Below, piece after piece: positions 7,852-17,115 of a DNA stretch of 64,000 nucleotides (its first letter is position 1; each line of letters begins with the position of its first letter). The notes beneath the pieces are model-generated. The model did not search any database. It was not told where the DNA came from and was given only the letters and a program-made list of their open reading frames with translations. This stretch comes from JBAZLV01 sp964586075 (lineage in GTDB: Bacteria; Nitrospirota; UBA9217), in NCBI GenBank assembly GCA_964586075.1, contig CAZPGZ010000003.1, positions 62,001 to 126,000 of the forward strand, in the 5' to 3' direction. A program made the position numbers and the translations under genes.

Positions 7852-10326
7852 TTGGACGAACGCTATGATTTTAAAAAAATAGAAGAACGATGGCAGCGCA
7901 CATGGCAGGAGTCAAAAACATTCAAGGTATCTGAGGATGCCTCGAAGAAGAAATACTACTGTCTTGAGATGTTTCCGTATCCTTCGGGCAGGATTCATAT
8001 GGGGCATGTCCGGAATTACGCCATTGGTGACGTTGTATCGCGCTATAAGCGGATGCAAGGGTTTAATGTACTCCATCCCATGGGATGGGACTCCTTTGGC
8101 CTGCCTGCCGAAAATGCCGCTATACAGCACGGCATCCACCCTTCGAAGTGGACCCTTGAAAACATTGCCTTTATGCGGGACAAGCAGCTCAAGCGGCTCG
8201 GCCTCTCCTATGACTGGGACCGGGAGGTGACGACCTGCCTGGAAGACTACTACCGCTGGAACCAGTGGTTTTTTATTAAAATGTACGAACGCGGTTTGGC
8301 CTATAAAAAACGGTCCTATGTAAACTGGTGTCCTGCCTGTGCAACCGTTCTTGCGAACGAACAGGTGGAGGACGGCCTGTGTTGGCGTTGCAGCTCCGTC
8401 GTCGTCCATAAGGAACTCGAACAATGGTTTTTCAAGATCACGGCGTATGCAGAAGAGCTCCTCTCCTGCTGCGACAAACTCTCCGGCTGGCCGGAGCGCG
8501 TGTTGACAATGCAGAAAAACTGGATCGGAAAATCCACAGGCGTTGAAGTCGATTTCCTGGTTGAGGGAACCGGAGAACGCCTGAAAATTTTTACAACGCG
8601 TCCGGACACGCTGTTCGGCGTTACGTTCATGAGTATTGCACCCGAGCACCCCATGCTTGAGTCCCTCATCAAAGGCAGACAGGAGGCCGAGAACGTCCGT
8701 GCTTTCGTGCAGCGTGTGCTGCGTGAAGACAAGGCTGCTCGCACTGACGAGAAGCGGGCAAAAGAAGGTGTGTTTACCGGAACCTATGCGATCAACCCCC
8801 TGAATAACGACAGGATCCCGGTCTGGGTGGGCAATTTTGTGCTTATGGAGTACGGAACCGGTGCGATCATGTCCGTGCCGGCCCATGACCAGCGCGACTT
8901 CGATTTTGCAAAGAAGTATGGTTTGCCTGTTCGTATCGTGATCCAGAATTCCGGGAAAAACCTGGTGCCGGAGACCATGCAGGAAGCTTATGTTCTTGAC
9001 GGCACTCTGGTTAATTCTGGCAAATTCGACGGGCTTCCGAATACGGATGCACAGACGAAGATTGCGGATTATGTGCAGGAATCAAAACTCGGGAAACGCA
9101 CGGTGAACTGGCGGCTCCGCGACTGGGGCATTTCGCGACAGCGCTACTGGGGGACCCCCATACCGATTATTTACTGCGATACATGCGGCGCGGTTCCCGT
9201 GCCGGAAAAAGACCTTCCGGTGAGATTGCCGGTTGATGTGGAACTGACCGGGAAGGGAAGGTCGCCTCTTGCCGAGTCAAAATCCTTCAGAGAAACAACC
9301 TGTCCAGCATGCGGCGGCACGGCTCACCGCGAGACGGACACCATGGACACGTTTGTTGATTCGTCGTGGTATTTTCTCCGCTATTGTTCTCCCCAGGCGG
9401 GCACGGCACCGTTCGATAAAAAGACAGCCGGCTACTGGATGAATGTGGACCAGTACATCGGGGGCATTGAACATGCGGTGCTGCACCTTCTGTATGCCAG
9501 ATTTTTCACCAAAGTGATTCGCGATCTTGGCCTTTACGACGGCGACGAACCGTTCCAGAACCTGCTTACCCAGGGCATGGTCATCAAGGATGGGGCCAAG
9601 ATGAGCAAGTCCAAAGGGAATGTCGTTGATCCAGATTTTATTCTTTCTAAATACGGCGCGGACACGGCCCGGCTCTTTTCGCTCTTTGCCGCTCCGCCTG
9701 AACGCGACCTCGACTGGAGCGACCAGGGAGTGGAAGGTGCATACCGTTTTCTGCATCGTGTGTGGGCTATAATCCACAAGCACAGTGCGGCGCTCCAGCA
9801 TGCGAAACCGGCGGGTTCCGAAGCCCGGGGCGACCGGCTTTACCGCAAAACCCATCTCACGATCAAAAAAGTCACGGAAGACATAGAACGCGAGTTCCAT
9901 TTCAATACGGCTATCGCGGCCCTGATGGAAATGGTGAATGAAATGTATGATTATACGGCGGCCGGTAATCTGGACCCCAAACAGGTGACCGTGCTGAGGT
10001 CTGCCGTCCAGGCATTGACACTGCTCATGGCGCCGTTTGCTCCGCATTTTGCCGAGGAGGTCTGGGAGGCGCTCGGAAACAAAGGCGGTGTTGCAAATAT
10101 TCCTTGGCCGGAGTATGACCGCGAGGCAATTATTGCGTCGGAGATTACCATTGTCGTGCAGGTAAACGGCAAGGTGAGGAGCAAACTTACACTGCCTGCC
10201 GGAGCTTCAACGCAGGACATCGAATCAGCAGCCCTGGCAGATCAGAAAGTAAGGGAATTTATGGCGGGCAAGACGCCGAAGAAAGTCATTGTAGTCCAGG
10301 GGAAGCTGGTGAATATTGTCGTATAG
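7852..10326 (+). CDS. leuS: Leucyl-tRNA synthetase
   Basis: Class I enzyme charging tRNA-Leu. HMGH at about residue 49 and KMSKS at about 583 form the active site, a CPAC...CWRC zinc ribbon is present, and the CP1 editing insertion is complete. The TTG at 7852 is chosen: CGGAGG lies five bases upstream and the resulting N-terminus 'LDERYDFKKIEERW' matches the family start. An in-frame ATG at 7819 would add eleven atypical residues. The gene opens a leuS-lptE-holA unit, the same order known from enteric bacteria. Confidence 0.97.
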   Translation: MDERYDFKKIEERWQRTWQESKTFKVSEDASKKKYYCLEMFPYPSGRIHMGHVRNYAIGDVVSRYKRMQGFNVLHPMGWDSFGLPAENAAIQHGIHPSKWTLENIAFMRDKQLKRLGLSYDWDREVTTCLEDYYRWNQWFFIKMYERGLAYKKRSYVNWCPACATVLANEQVEDGLCWRCSSVVVHKELEQWFFKITAYAEELLSCCDKLSGWPERVLTMQKNWIGKSTGVEVDFLVEGTGERLKIFTTRPDTLFGVTFMSIAPEHPMLESLIKGRQEAENVRAFVQRVLREDKAARTDEKRAKEGVFTGTYAINPLNNDRIPVWVGNFVLMEYGTGAIMSVPAHDQRDFDFAKKYGLPVRIVIQNSGKNLVPETMQEAYVLDGTLVNSGKFDGLPNTDAQTKIADYVQESKLGKRTVNWRLRDWGISRQRYWGTPIPIIYCDTCGAVPVPEKDLPVRLPVDVELTGKGRSPLAESKSFRETTCPACGGTAHRETDTMDTFVDSSWYFLRYCSPQAGTAPFDKKTAGYWMNVDQYIGGIEHAVLHLLYARFFTKVIRDLGLYDGDEPFQNLLTQGMVIKDGAKMSKSKGNVVDPDFILSKYGADTARLFSLFAAPPERDLDWSDQGVEGAYRFLHRVWAIIHKHSAALQHAKPAGSEARGDRLYRKTHLTIKKVTEDIEREFHFNTAIAALMEMVNEMYDYTAAGNLDPKQVTVLRSAVQALTLLMAPFAPHFAEEVWEALGNKGGVANIPWPEYDREAIIASEITIVVQVNGKVRSKLTLPAGASTQDIESAALADQKVREFMAGKTPKKVIVVQGKLVNIVV

Positions 10327-10402
10327 AAAAAACTACCGCCGACCCCGTGCGAAAGGCGATTTTTCTGAATCTCGAAACTTTTTTATTCCGGAGATGAAGC
10401 GC

Positions 10403-10939
10403 ATGCAGAAACATTCAAGAAAAAAAATCACGGTTGTTTTACTGATGCTGATTATGATTATGTCGGCCTGCGGCTACCGGTTGACGCCGGTGGGTGGCGT
10501 TGTGCCGGAACAGGCGAGAACCATTGCCATTCCGGTGTTTCAGAACGGGACAAACGAACCATACCTGGATACGCTGCTGACCCAGGCTACGGTGGAAGAG
10601 TTCCTTGCGGATGGCAGGCTGAAGGTGGTTGTTCCTGATGATGCCGATCTCATCCTGCGCTGCCGAATAACTAAATTTGACATGACACCTACTGCCTACA
10701 CTGCCAATTCCTATGTTCAGACGTATAATCTCGGCATTACGCTGAACCTGACGCTAGAAGACACGAAAACAAGAAAAATATTGCTGACGGAAAAAAATCT
10801 CAAACTGCTCTTTATCTCTTCCTATCCGGTGACTCTGGGGGACATCGCAGCCACAAAGATCGCAAAGGAAGGAGCGCTGCGGAACGCAAGCAAAGACATT
10901 GCTTCAACCATTCGGAGCAAGGTGCTGGAGGGTTTTTGA
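10403..10939 (+). CDS. lptE: LPS-assembly lipoprotein LptE
   Basis: LptE is the outer-membrane lipoprotein that plugs the LptD barrel and helps insert lipopolysaccharide. The protein has a type II signal with lipobox MSAC followed by 'GYRL', typical of the LptE family, and the conserved 'TIAIPVFQNGTNEPYL' segment. The ATG at 10403 is chosen because CCGGAG sits nine bases upstream; the ATG at 10394 abuts that Shine-Dalgarno. Its place between leuS and holA supports the call. The gene implies an LPS-containing outer membrane. Confidence 0.9.
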   Translation: MQKHSRKKITVVLLMLIMIMSACGYRLTPVGGVVPEQARTIAIPVFQNGTNEPYLDTLLTQATVEEFLADGRLKVVVPDDADLILRCRITKFDMTPTAYTANSYVQTYNLGITLNLTLEDTKTRKILLTEKNLKLLFISSYPVTLGDIAATKIAKEGALRNASKDIASTIRSKVLEGF

Positions 10940-10970
10940 TTTTTTGCACCGGGAACACGATTAACCTACC

Positions 10971-11990
10971 ATGACTAAATACGCTGACTTAATGCGCAGT
11001 CTTAAACAGGGCAGCATCCTTCCGCTGTACTTGTTTTTTGGTGAAGAAGAATTTCTTATCCAGGAGGCCCTTGACCTGCTTGTCAGACGCATCGTTAATC
11101 CTGATGCCAGAGATTTTAATTTTTCTCTGATCTATTGCCGCGACACCGCTGCTTCCGAACTGGTAGCCCTAGCCCAGACCCTTCCTTTTTTGACTGAAAA
11201 ACGGCTTGTTATTGCAAAGGAAATTGAAGCCTTCAAGGCGGCTGACCTTGAAGAGCTGATACCGTATCTTAATAATCCTTCACCAAGTACCTGCCTCGTG
11301 CTGGTGTCTAATCAGGCCCGGTATGAGAAAAAACCCGTGCTTAATGCCGTGGAGACCCATGGATCGGTAACAAGATTTTTCCCTCTCCTGGACCGGGAAA
11401 TTATTGCCTGGATCAACGATTGGGCATCAGCGCGCAAATTATCGTTAGACCGCGATGCGGGCCAGTATCTCTCGCAAATAACCGGCAATGATCTCCAGAA
11501 GATAAAAAATGAGCTCGAAAAAGTAGAAATTTTTATAAAAGAGAAAAAGACAATTACCGTTGATGATGTCAAAACGGTCGTGGGAGATTTCCGGGAATAC
11601 AGCACGTTTGATCTGGCAACAGCATTAGGGCAGAAAAACAGGGAAAAGGCTTTATTGATTCTTTCGCGGTTGATTCAGGAAGGGGAGCAGCCGGTGGGAC
11701 TGCTTGGCGCAATTGCGTGGAACTTTCGAAGGCTTATGCGCGCCAAAGCCCTGGAGGCCTCCGGGATCAGCTACGAAGAAATCAAGAAAAAGCTGCAGAT
11801 TATTTTCCATCAATCATTTTCTTTTCAGGAACAGATGCGGCATTTCAGCATAGAGGAACTGCGTGCGGTGTTCGACATTCTTCTGACGGCGGACAAGGCG
11901 CTCAAGTCAGGCAGTTTGAACAATCGGCTGGTGCTTGAACGGTTGATTTTGAAGCTGTGCGGAGAGCAGAGCGTAGTGGCGAGGAGTTGA
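10971..11990 (+). CDS. holA: DNA polymerase III subunit delta
   Basis: The clamp-loader subunit that opens the beta clamp; 339 residues, usual length. The N-terminal AAA+-like region starts with 'LPLYLFFGEEEFLIQEALD', and the C-terminal collar domain contains 'LLGAIAWNFRRLMRAKAL', both characteristic of HolA. It lies 31 bases after lptE on the same strand and converges with rpsT. Confidence 0.94.
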   Translation: MTKYADLMRSLKQGSILPLYLFFGEEEFLIQEALDLLVRRIVNPDARDFNFSLIYCRDTAASELVALAQTLPFLTEKRLVIAKEIEAFKAADLEELIPYLNNPSPSTCLVLVSNQARYEKKPVLNAVETHGSVTRFFPLLDREIIAWINDWASARKLSLDRDAGQYLSQITGNDLQKIKNELEKVEIFIKEKKTITVDDVKTVVGDFREYSTFDLATALGQKNREKALLILSRLIQEGEQPVGLLGAIAWNFRRLMRAKALEASGISYEEIKKKLQIIFHQSFSFQEQMRHFSIEELRAVFDILLTADKALKSGSLNNRLVLERLILKLCGEQSVVARS

Positions 11991-11999
11991 AAAAACCGG

Positions 12000-12066
12000 A
12001 GATTAGAGGATAAGAGGGTACGTTCAAAGACTATCGTGTTGCGCAAGCCTTCTCCACCTCTAATCT
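12000..12066. repeat. 10-bp inverted repeat between convergent genes
   Basis: The ten bases at 12000-12009 pair perfectly with 12057-12066 across a 47-base loop, between the ends of holA and rpsT. It could help end both transcripts, but there is no T-run and the loop is long. Confidence 0.35.
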
Positions 12067-12085
12067 GTTCATGAGTGCAGGTATG

Positions 12086-12355
12086 CTAGGCCGCGGTAAT
12101 CTTGCTGACCTTGGTTGATAGGCGGGATATCTTCCGGGAGGCGGTGCTTTTATGCAGAATCCCCTGGGATGCGGCCTTATCATACGCTTTCATGGCTTTG
12201 ACCATGGCGTCTTTTGCTGCTTCCGCGTTTTTTGATTCAACAGCCTGCTCGACCTTTTTTGCAAGGGTCTTGAGCGCGGATTTCACGGAATTATTGATAA
12301 GGTGCTTTTTTTCTGCCTGTTTCTGCCTTTTGATTGCTGATTTGTGCGTTGCCAC
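12086..12355 (-). CDS. rpsT: 30S ribosomal protein S20
   Basis: The 89-residue protein begins 'VATHKSAIKR' and is Lys/Ala-rich throughout, as expected for S20, which binds 16S rRNA early in 30S assembly. The start is a GTG at 12355, with AAGGAGG eight bases upstream; an in-frame ATG fifteen codons earlier would add a non-conserved extension. A non-ATG start is typical for rpsT in some bacteria and may lower translation. Confidence 0.95.
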   Translation of the reverse strand: MATHKSAIKRQKQAEKKHLINNSVKSALKTLAKKVEQAVESKNAEAAKDAMVKAMKAYDKAASQGILHKSTASRKISRLSTKVSKITAA

Positions 12356-12496
12356 TTCGTAGGCCTCCTTAAATTTAAAAACAGATATGTCTTTTAACAT
12401 AAAGAACGGCTGGGTGTCAAGAAAAAAAACCTTTTCTTACCGGGCGTTTTCTGGTAAAGTTACCACTTATTTTTGACTTGTCAGAGGTAGAACAGC

Positions 12497-14080
12497 ATGT
12501 CAGAACAGGTAAAGGTTGCCAAAGCCGCAGGGGTCATCGGGACTGCCACCCTGGCATCCCGCGTACTGGGATATGTCCGCGACATGGTTATGTCCTGGGC
12601 TTTCGGCACCGGTATTGCCGCCGATGCATTCTATGTGGCGTACCGTATCCCGAACCTTCTGCGGGAACTGCTTGCAGAAGGCTCGATGTCCGCCGCTTTT
12701 ATCCCTGTTTTTACGGAAACGCTTACCAAGGAGTCACGGGAGAGCGCACTTCGTCTGGCAAACGCCATGTTCGCACGTCTGCTTTTGATTCTTCTTATTC
12801 TGACCGTCCTGGGCATTATTTTTGCTCCCTATGTGGTCAAAGTGATTGCCGGCGGCTGGGCGTACAAGGCGGAACAGGACAAATACCTTCTCGGCGTTAC
12901 GCTTACGAGGATCATGTTCCCGTATCTTTTATTCATCGGGCTCGCGGCGCTCGCCATGGGCATGCTCAATTCGCTTCGCTCTTTCTTTGCGCCCGCGATT
13001 TCACCCGTTCTTCTGAATATCATGACCATTACTGCGGTGGTTTTAAGCCTCCGGTTTCTGTCAGAACCGATTTTCGGTGTTGCCGTCGGTGTCGTGCTCG
13101 GCGGTCTCTGCCAATTTCTGGTCCAAATCCCGGGGTTGAGGAAACAGGGAATGATGATCCGGCCGCAGTTTGAGCCTTCGCATCACGGCGTCAGTACCAT
13201 TACGAGACTTGCGGCGCCTGTGTTTTTCAGCTCCTCGGTTAATCAGTTCAATATTCTTATCGGCACAATATTTGCCTCGTTTTTGGCGACCGGGAGCATT
13301 GCGTACCTCTTCTACGGAATGAGATTCATCCATTTCCCTCTCGGTATTTTCGGTATTGCCCTCGCCACGGCCGTGCTGCCAACCATGTCTGCGCAGGCCG
13401 CCAGGAGTGAGACCGAAAACTTCCGCGAGACTCTTTCCCTCGGCCTGCGGCTCGTGTTTTTCGTGATGTTTCCGGCCATGGCCGGTCTTATCACGCTCCG
13501 TGTTCCGATTGTGCAGCTGTTGCTTGAACACGGCCAATTCGACCGGATATCCACGCAGGGGACGGCCGTTGCCATTCTGTATTATGCAGTAGGTCTCTGG
13601 GCCTTTGCAGGCGTACGGATCGTCGCACAGGCGTTTTATGCGCTTCAAGACACCCGCACGCCGGTCGCCATCGCAATTGTCGCCCTGTTTACGAATATCT
13701 TTTTGAGCGCGGCTTTTGTCTTCTGGACACCGCTGCAGCATGGAGGTTTGGCGCTTGCTACATCGCTTTCGGCAATGGTCAACATTACGATGCTTACGCT
13801 GCTGCTCAGGAAAAAGATCGGCCGCATGGATGGGACGAGAATATTCAATTCACTGCTGAAGATCATTCCTGTGTCTGCCGCGATGGGTCTGATCGGCTGG
13901 ATGATCAGCAGGCAGCCGGTGTGGCAAACGGGCGGCAACACCCTGCTGAAGGCAGCGCTGCTTTTCGGCGGAATGTCCTCGTGCTTCCTCTTCTATGTTG
14001 CGGCCATGTGGTTGTTGCACAGTGAAGAACTGAGATTCATGTGGGATATTGTAAAAAGAAAAACGAGCAAAAAAAGCTAG
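12497..14080 (+). CDS. murJ: Lipid II flippase MurJ (MviN)
   Basis: Polytopic inner-membrane protein (527 residues, about 14 hydrophobic segments) of the MOP superfamily, which flips lipid II to the periplasm for cell-wall synthesis. The N-terminus 'TLASRVLGYVRDMVMSWAFG' and the following 'FYVAYRIPNLLRELLAEGSMSAAFIPVF' segment (split here in two by description only) are hallmark MurJ regions. An AGAGG Shine-Dalgarno precedes the ATG. It is divergent from rpsT and followed closely by ogt. Confidence 0.96.
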   Translation: MSEQVKVAKAAGVIGTATLASRVLGYVRDMVMSWAFGTGIAADAFYVAYRIPNLLRELLAEGSMSAAFIPVFTETLTKESRESALRLANAMFARLLLILLILTVLGIIFAPYVVKVIAGGWAYKAEQDKYLLGVTLTRIMFPYLLFIGLAALAMGMLNSLRSFFAPAISPVLLNIMTITAVVLSLRFLSEPIFGVAVGVVLGGLCQFLVQIPGLRKQGMMIRPQFEPSHHGVSTITRLAAPVFFSSSVNQFNILIGTIFASFLATGSIAYLFYGMRFIHFPLGIFGIALATAVLPTMSAQAARSETENFRETLSLGLRLVFFVMFPAMAGLITLRVPIVQLLLEHGQFDRISTQGTAVAILYYAVGLWAFAGVRIVAQAFYALQDTRTPVAIAIVALFTNIFLSAAFVFWTPLQHGGLALATSLSAMVNITMLTLLLRKKIGRMDGTRIFNSLLKIIPVSAAMGLIGWMISRQPVWQTGGNTLLKAALLFGGMSSCFLFYVAAMWLLHSEELRFMWDIVKRKTSKKS

Positions 14081-14097
14081 ACCGCGAGGACCGAAAC

Positions 14098-14646
14098 ATG
14101 CCGGATGATTGCAATCACGCTTTTTTTAAAACGCCTTTCGGCTGGGCGGGAGTAAAAGTATCAAGTCGGGGAGTATGCCGGATTATTTTGCCCAAAAAAG
14201 AGAGAAGAACTGCCGAAGAGGAAATGCAGCGAGTAAAGTTGCCTCGCTCCCGCCATAAGCGGCATTCTGCGCAGAATGGATTGCCCGAATCGTGCGACCC
14301 GGCTTTCCTGAAGGAAACAGTTCTGCTTCTCCGGGCATATTTCACCGGGGAACGCATTTTATTTGATATTCCGCTCGATACACGTTATTATACGCCCTTC
14401 CAGCGGGCGGTTTGGAGAGCAACGGCGGCCATCCCGTATGGCGAGACACGCTCCTATGGCTGGGTGGCAAAAAAAATCGGAAATCCGAAATCCATGCGGG
14501 CAGTAGGACAGGCGCTCGGCGCAAATCCGGTCCCGATTATCATCCCCTGCCATCGTGTTCTCCGGTCAACGGGCGAACTTGGCGGTTTCGGAAGCGGCTT
14601 GCCTATGAAAAAAAAGCTGCTGGCATTGGAATTATCAGAAAAATAA
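14098..14646 (+). CDS. ogt: Methylated-DNA--protein-cysteine methyltransferase
   Basis: Suicide DNA-repair enzyme removing the alkyl group from O6-alkylguanine. The active-site motif IIPCHRV, followed by 'GELGGFGSGLPMKKKLL', and the helix-turn-helix 'AIPYGETRSYGWVAKKIG' are all present. The ATG at 14098 is selected because GAGGA lies seven bases upstream; the open frame starts earlier inside the murJ end. The 182-residue length is normal for Ogt. A basic stretch between the N-terminal and catalytic domains is unremarkable. Confidence 0.93.
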   Translation: MPDDCNHAFFKTPFGWAGVKVSSRGVCRIILPKKERRTAEEEMQRVKLPRSRHKRHSAQNGLPESCDPAFLKETVLLLRAYFTGERILFDIPLDTRYYTPFQRAVWRATAAIPYGETRSYGWVAKKIGNPKSMRAVGQALGANPVPIIIPCHRVLRSTGELGGFGSGLPMKKKLLALELSEK

Positions 14647-14731
14647 TGCGAGACGGTGGCAACGAAATACGACGGAAGATGGTGTGCCGCCGCAATGCAG
14701 GTTCTATTTTTCCTACGAAAGGTTGTGGAAT

Positions 14732-15367
14732 ATGCTTCTTATGCAATTGAGTGTGGGGCCGCTGCAGGTGAACTGCTATATTGTGGCGGACGAAAAGACC
14801 AGAGACACAATAATCATCGATCCGGGAGATGACGCGGAGGACATCCTTGCGGTTGTAAAAGACAAAAAACTCAATGTGAAATACATTATTCTTACTCATG
14901 CACACTTTGACCATGTGGGGGCCAACAAAGCCCTTAAAGATGCCACGAAAGCCGAGATTCTGATACACCAGGACGACAAGAGGCTGCTCGAAAATGCCGC
15001 AAATCAGGGCAGCATGTTCGGAATGAGGTCCAATGCCTCACCTCCGGCCGACAGATATGTTAAGCACGGAGATGATGTTACCGTCGGAGAACTCTCGTTC
15101 AAAGTTCTTCATACTCCCGGCCATTCGCCGGGTGGCATATCACTCCAGGGCAACGGGGTCGTGTTTACCGGCGATGCCTTGTTTGCCGGTTCCATAGGCA
15201 GGACCGATTTTCCGGGCGGTGATTTTAACACGCTGATCCGTTCAATCAGGACTCATTTGCTGACTCTTCCGGATGACACGGTTGTTTTATCGGGGCACGG
15301 TCCTTCATCAACAATAGGAGCCGAACGCGAGGGAAACCCGTTTTTAAACGGTGATTCCGGCTTGTAA
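14732..15367 (+). CDS. Metallo-beta-lactamase-fold hydrolase (glyoxalase II-like)
   Basis: The protein has the metal-binding motif THAHFDHVG, a later 'TPGHSPG' histidine, 'FTGDALF' aspartate and a final 'SGHGP' histidine, which is the full ligand set of the glyoxalase II/YcbL branch. It probably hydrolyses a thioester or a similar small substrate in the cytoplasm; the substrate is not known. The ATG at 14732 has AAAGG upstream and gives the usual start 'LSVGPLQVNCYI'. An ATG at 14741 is also possible. Confidence 0.9.
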   Translation: MLLMQLSVGPLQVNCYIVADEKTRDTIIIDPGDDAEDILAVVKDKKLNVKYIILTHAHFDHVGANKALKDATKAEILIHQDDKRLLENAANQGSMFGMRSNASPPADRYVKHGDDVTVGELSFKVLHTPGHSPGGISLQGNGVVFTGDALFAGSIGRTDFPGGDFNTLIRSIRTHLLTLPDDTVVLSGHGPSSTIGAEREGNPFLNGDSGL

Positions 15368-15391
15368 AAACCTCCCCGTTCTTGAGGTTTT
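15367..15391. terminator. Weak hairpin after the metallo-hydrolase gene
   Basis: Eight bases at 15367-15374 pair with 15384-15391 across a nine-base loop. There is no T-run beyond the stem itself, so the terminator reading is weak. Confidence 0.3.
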
Positions 15392-15549
15392 ACGTCCGGT
15401 GTGGTAAAGTAAGACAATATCATGCTGATTTTTTGGAACACGTGCCTGAGGCAGAGTGGTTTCCGCCCAGCGGGAATAGAAGCGCTTCTTGCGGAAGACG
15501 ACGTCTGTCCCGGACACCGTTGACAGCAAAATTTTGGAAGGAGAATTAC

Positions 15550-17010
15550 ATGGTTGCCGGTCCGATACGAGAAGGATTAACCTTTGATGATGTGCTGCTT
15601 CTGCCTGCAAAATCCGATGTACTGCCCAAGGACGTGGATGTCCGCACTCAGCTGACAAAAAAGATAGCTCTGAATATTCCGCTTGTGAGCGCGGCCATGG
15701 ACACCGTGACGGAAGCGAAGCTTGCCATTGCTCTGGCCCAGGAGGGTGGCCTCGGATTTGTTCACAAAGCACTTCCCATTGAGGCCCAGTCGGAGGAAAT
15801 TGACAAAGTCAAGAAATCCGAGAGCGGGATGATCATTGATCCCATTACTATTTCACCTGATGCCAGGATCTCGGATGCACTGGATCTTATGAAGAAGTAC
15901 AGAATATCGGGTGTGCCGGTGACCAAGGGGCACAAACTCGTTGGAATCCTTACCAACCGCGATCTTCGTTTTGAAACACGGCTCAACCTGAAGGTATCCG
16001 AAGTCATGACCAAAGACCGTTTGATAACGGCACCGCTCGGCACATCCCTGGACAAGGCCATGAAGATCCTTCAAAAGTACAAAATTGAGAAGCTTCTGAT
16101 CGTTGACAAGGACTTCAGCTTGCGCGGTCTTATTACCATCAAGGACATCGAAAAAAAGATAAAGTATCCCAATGCCTGCAAAGACAAGCATGGAAGGCTG
16201 CGGGTCGGCGCGGCTGTCGGCGTCGGCGACTATTCCGAGCGCGTGCCTGAACTTTTAAAAGCGGGTGTGGATATCGTAGTGGTTGATACCGCACACGGCC
16301 ACTCGCAGGGTGTGCTGGACGCCGTCAAGGCGATTAAAAAACGGTATCCTGAACTCGATCTGGTGGCAGGAAACATCGCCACCGCGGAAGCGGCCAAGGA
16401 TCTCATCAAAGCGGGTGCCGATGCCGTAAAGGTCGGTATCGGACCGGGGTCCATCTGTACAACACGGGTCGTGTCCGGTGCCGGCGTTCCGCAGATTACC
16501 GCAATACTGGATTGTTACAAGGAAACGGACAAGGCGGGCATTCCTCTTATTGCGGACGGCGGCATCAAATTTTCCGGAGATATCACCAAGGCCCTCGCAG
16601 CCGGCGCGTCCTGCGTTATGATCGGCAGCCTGTTCGCGGGTACGGAAGAGAGTCCCGGAGAATCCATTCTGTTCCAGGGCAGAAGCTATAAAGTGTACCG
16701 TGGCATGGGCTCCATCGGCGCCATGGAACGGGGCAGCAAGGACCGTTATTTCCAGTCCCATGAAGAGGAAAAAACCAAACTCGTTCCCGAAGGCGTCGAA
16801 GGCCGCGTTCCGTACAAGGGAACGCTGGCAGCCAGCGTGCATCAGCTGATGGGCGGCGTGAAGGCCGGCATGGGCTACAGCGGGTGCGAAACCCTGAAAG
16901 CCCTTAAAACCCGAGCGCAGTTCATTAAAATAACCAGCGCGGGTCTGCGGGAGTCTCACGTGCACGATGTGGTGATAACAAAAGAGGCTCCGAACTACAG
17001 GATGGATTAA
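15550..17010 (+). CDS. guaB: IMP dehydrogenase
   Basis: Catalyses IMP to XMP, the first committed step of GTP synthesis. The N-terminus 'LTFDDVLLLPAKSDVLP', two CBS domains (about 95-205) and the catalytic-cysteine loop 'GPGSICTTRVVSG' are present, followed by 'RGMGSIGAM' and the flap region. The ATG at 15550 follows a GGAAGGAG Shine-Dalgarno. The frame is open upstream but that part is not conserved. The 486-residue length fits the bacterial enzyme. The 180-base leader contains some short palindromes, but I could not match it to a known riboswitch. Confidence 0.97.
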   Translation: MVAGPIREGLTFDDVLLLPAKSDVLPKDVDVRTQLTKKIALNIPLVSAAMDTVTEAKLAIALAQEGGLGFVHKALPIEAQSEEIDKVKKSESGMIIDPITISPDARISDALDLMKKYRISGVPVTKGHKLVGILTNRDLRFETRLNLKVSEVMTKDRLITAPLGTSLDKAMKILQKYKIEKLLIVDKDFSLRGLITIKDIEKKIKYPNACKDKHGRLRVGAAVGVGDYSERVPELLKAGVDIVVVDTAHGHSQGVLDAVKAIKKRYPELDLVAGNIATAEAAKDLIKAGADAVKVGIGPGSICTTRVVSGAGVPQITAILDCYKETDKAGIPLIADGGIKFSGDITKALAAGASCVMIGSLFAGTEESPGESILFQGRSYKVYRGMGSIGAMERGSKDRYFQSHEEEKTKLVPEGVEGRVPYKGTLAASVHQLMGGVKAGMGYSGCETLKALKTRAQFIKITSAGLRESHVHDVVITKEAPNYRMD

Positions 17011-17054
17011 GAAGCGAAAACCAGCTGCGAAAACGATTACAATCAACTGCGGAG

Positions 17055-17109
17055 GCGCGAAGAACACAAAGAATATCCAATCTTTGAAGACTTCGCGCTT
17101 TTCTTTTGG
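17055..17109 (+). terminator. Rho-independent terminator after guaB
   Basis: The outer stem pairs 17055-17062 with 17091-17098, an inner stem CAAAGA/TCTTTG lies within it, and a T-rich tail follows. It directly precedes the next gene. Confidence 0.75.
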
Positions 17110-17115
17110 GAGCGT

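Noticed and set aside
15368..15549. Riboswitch upstream of guaB
   Set aside because: Short palindromes are present, but I could not match any conserved riboswitch core; no claim is made.
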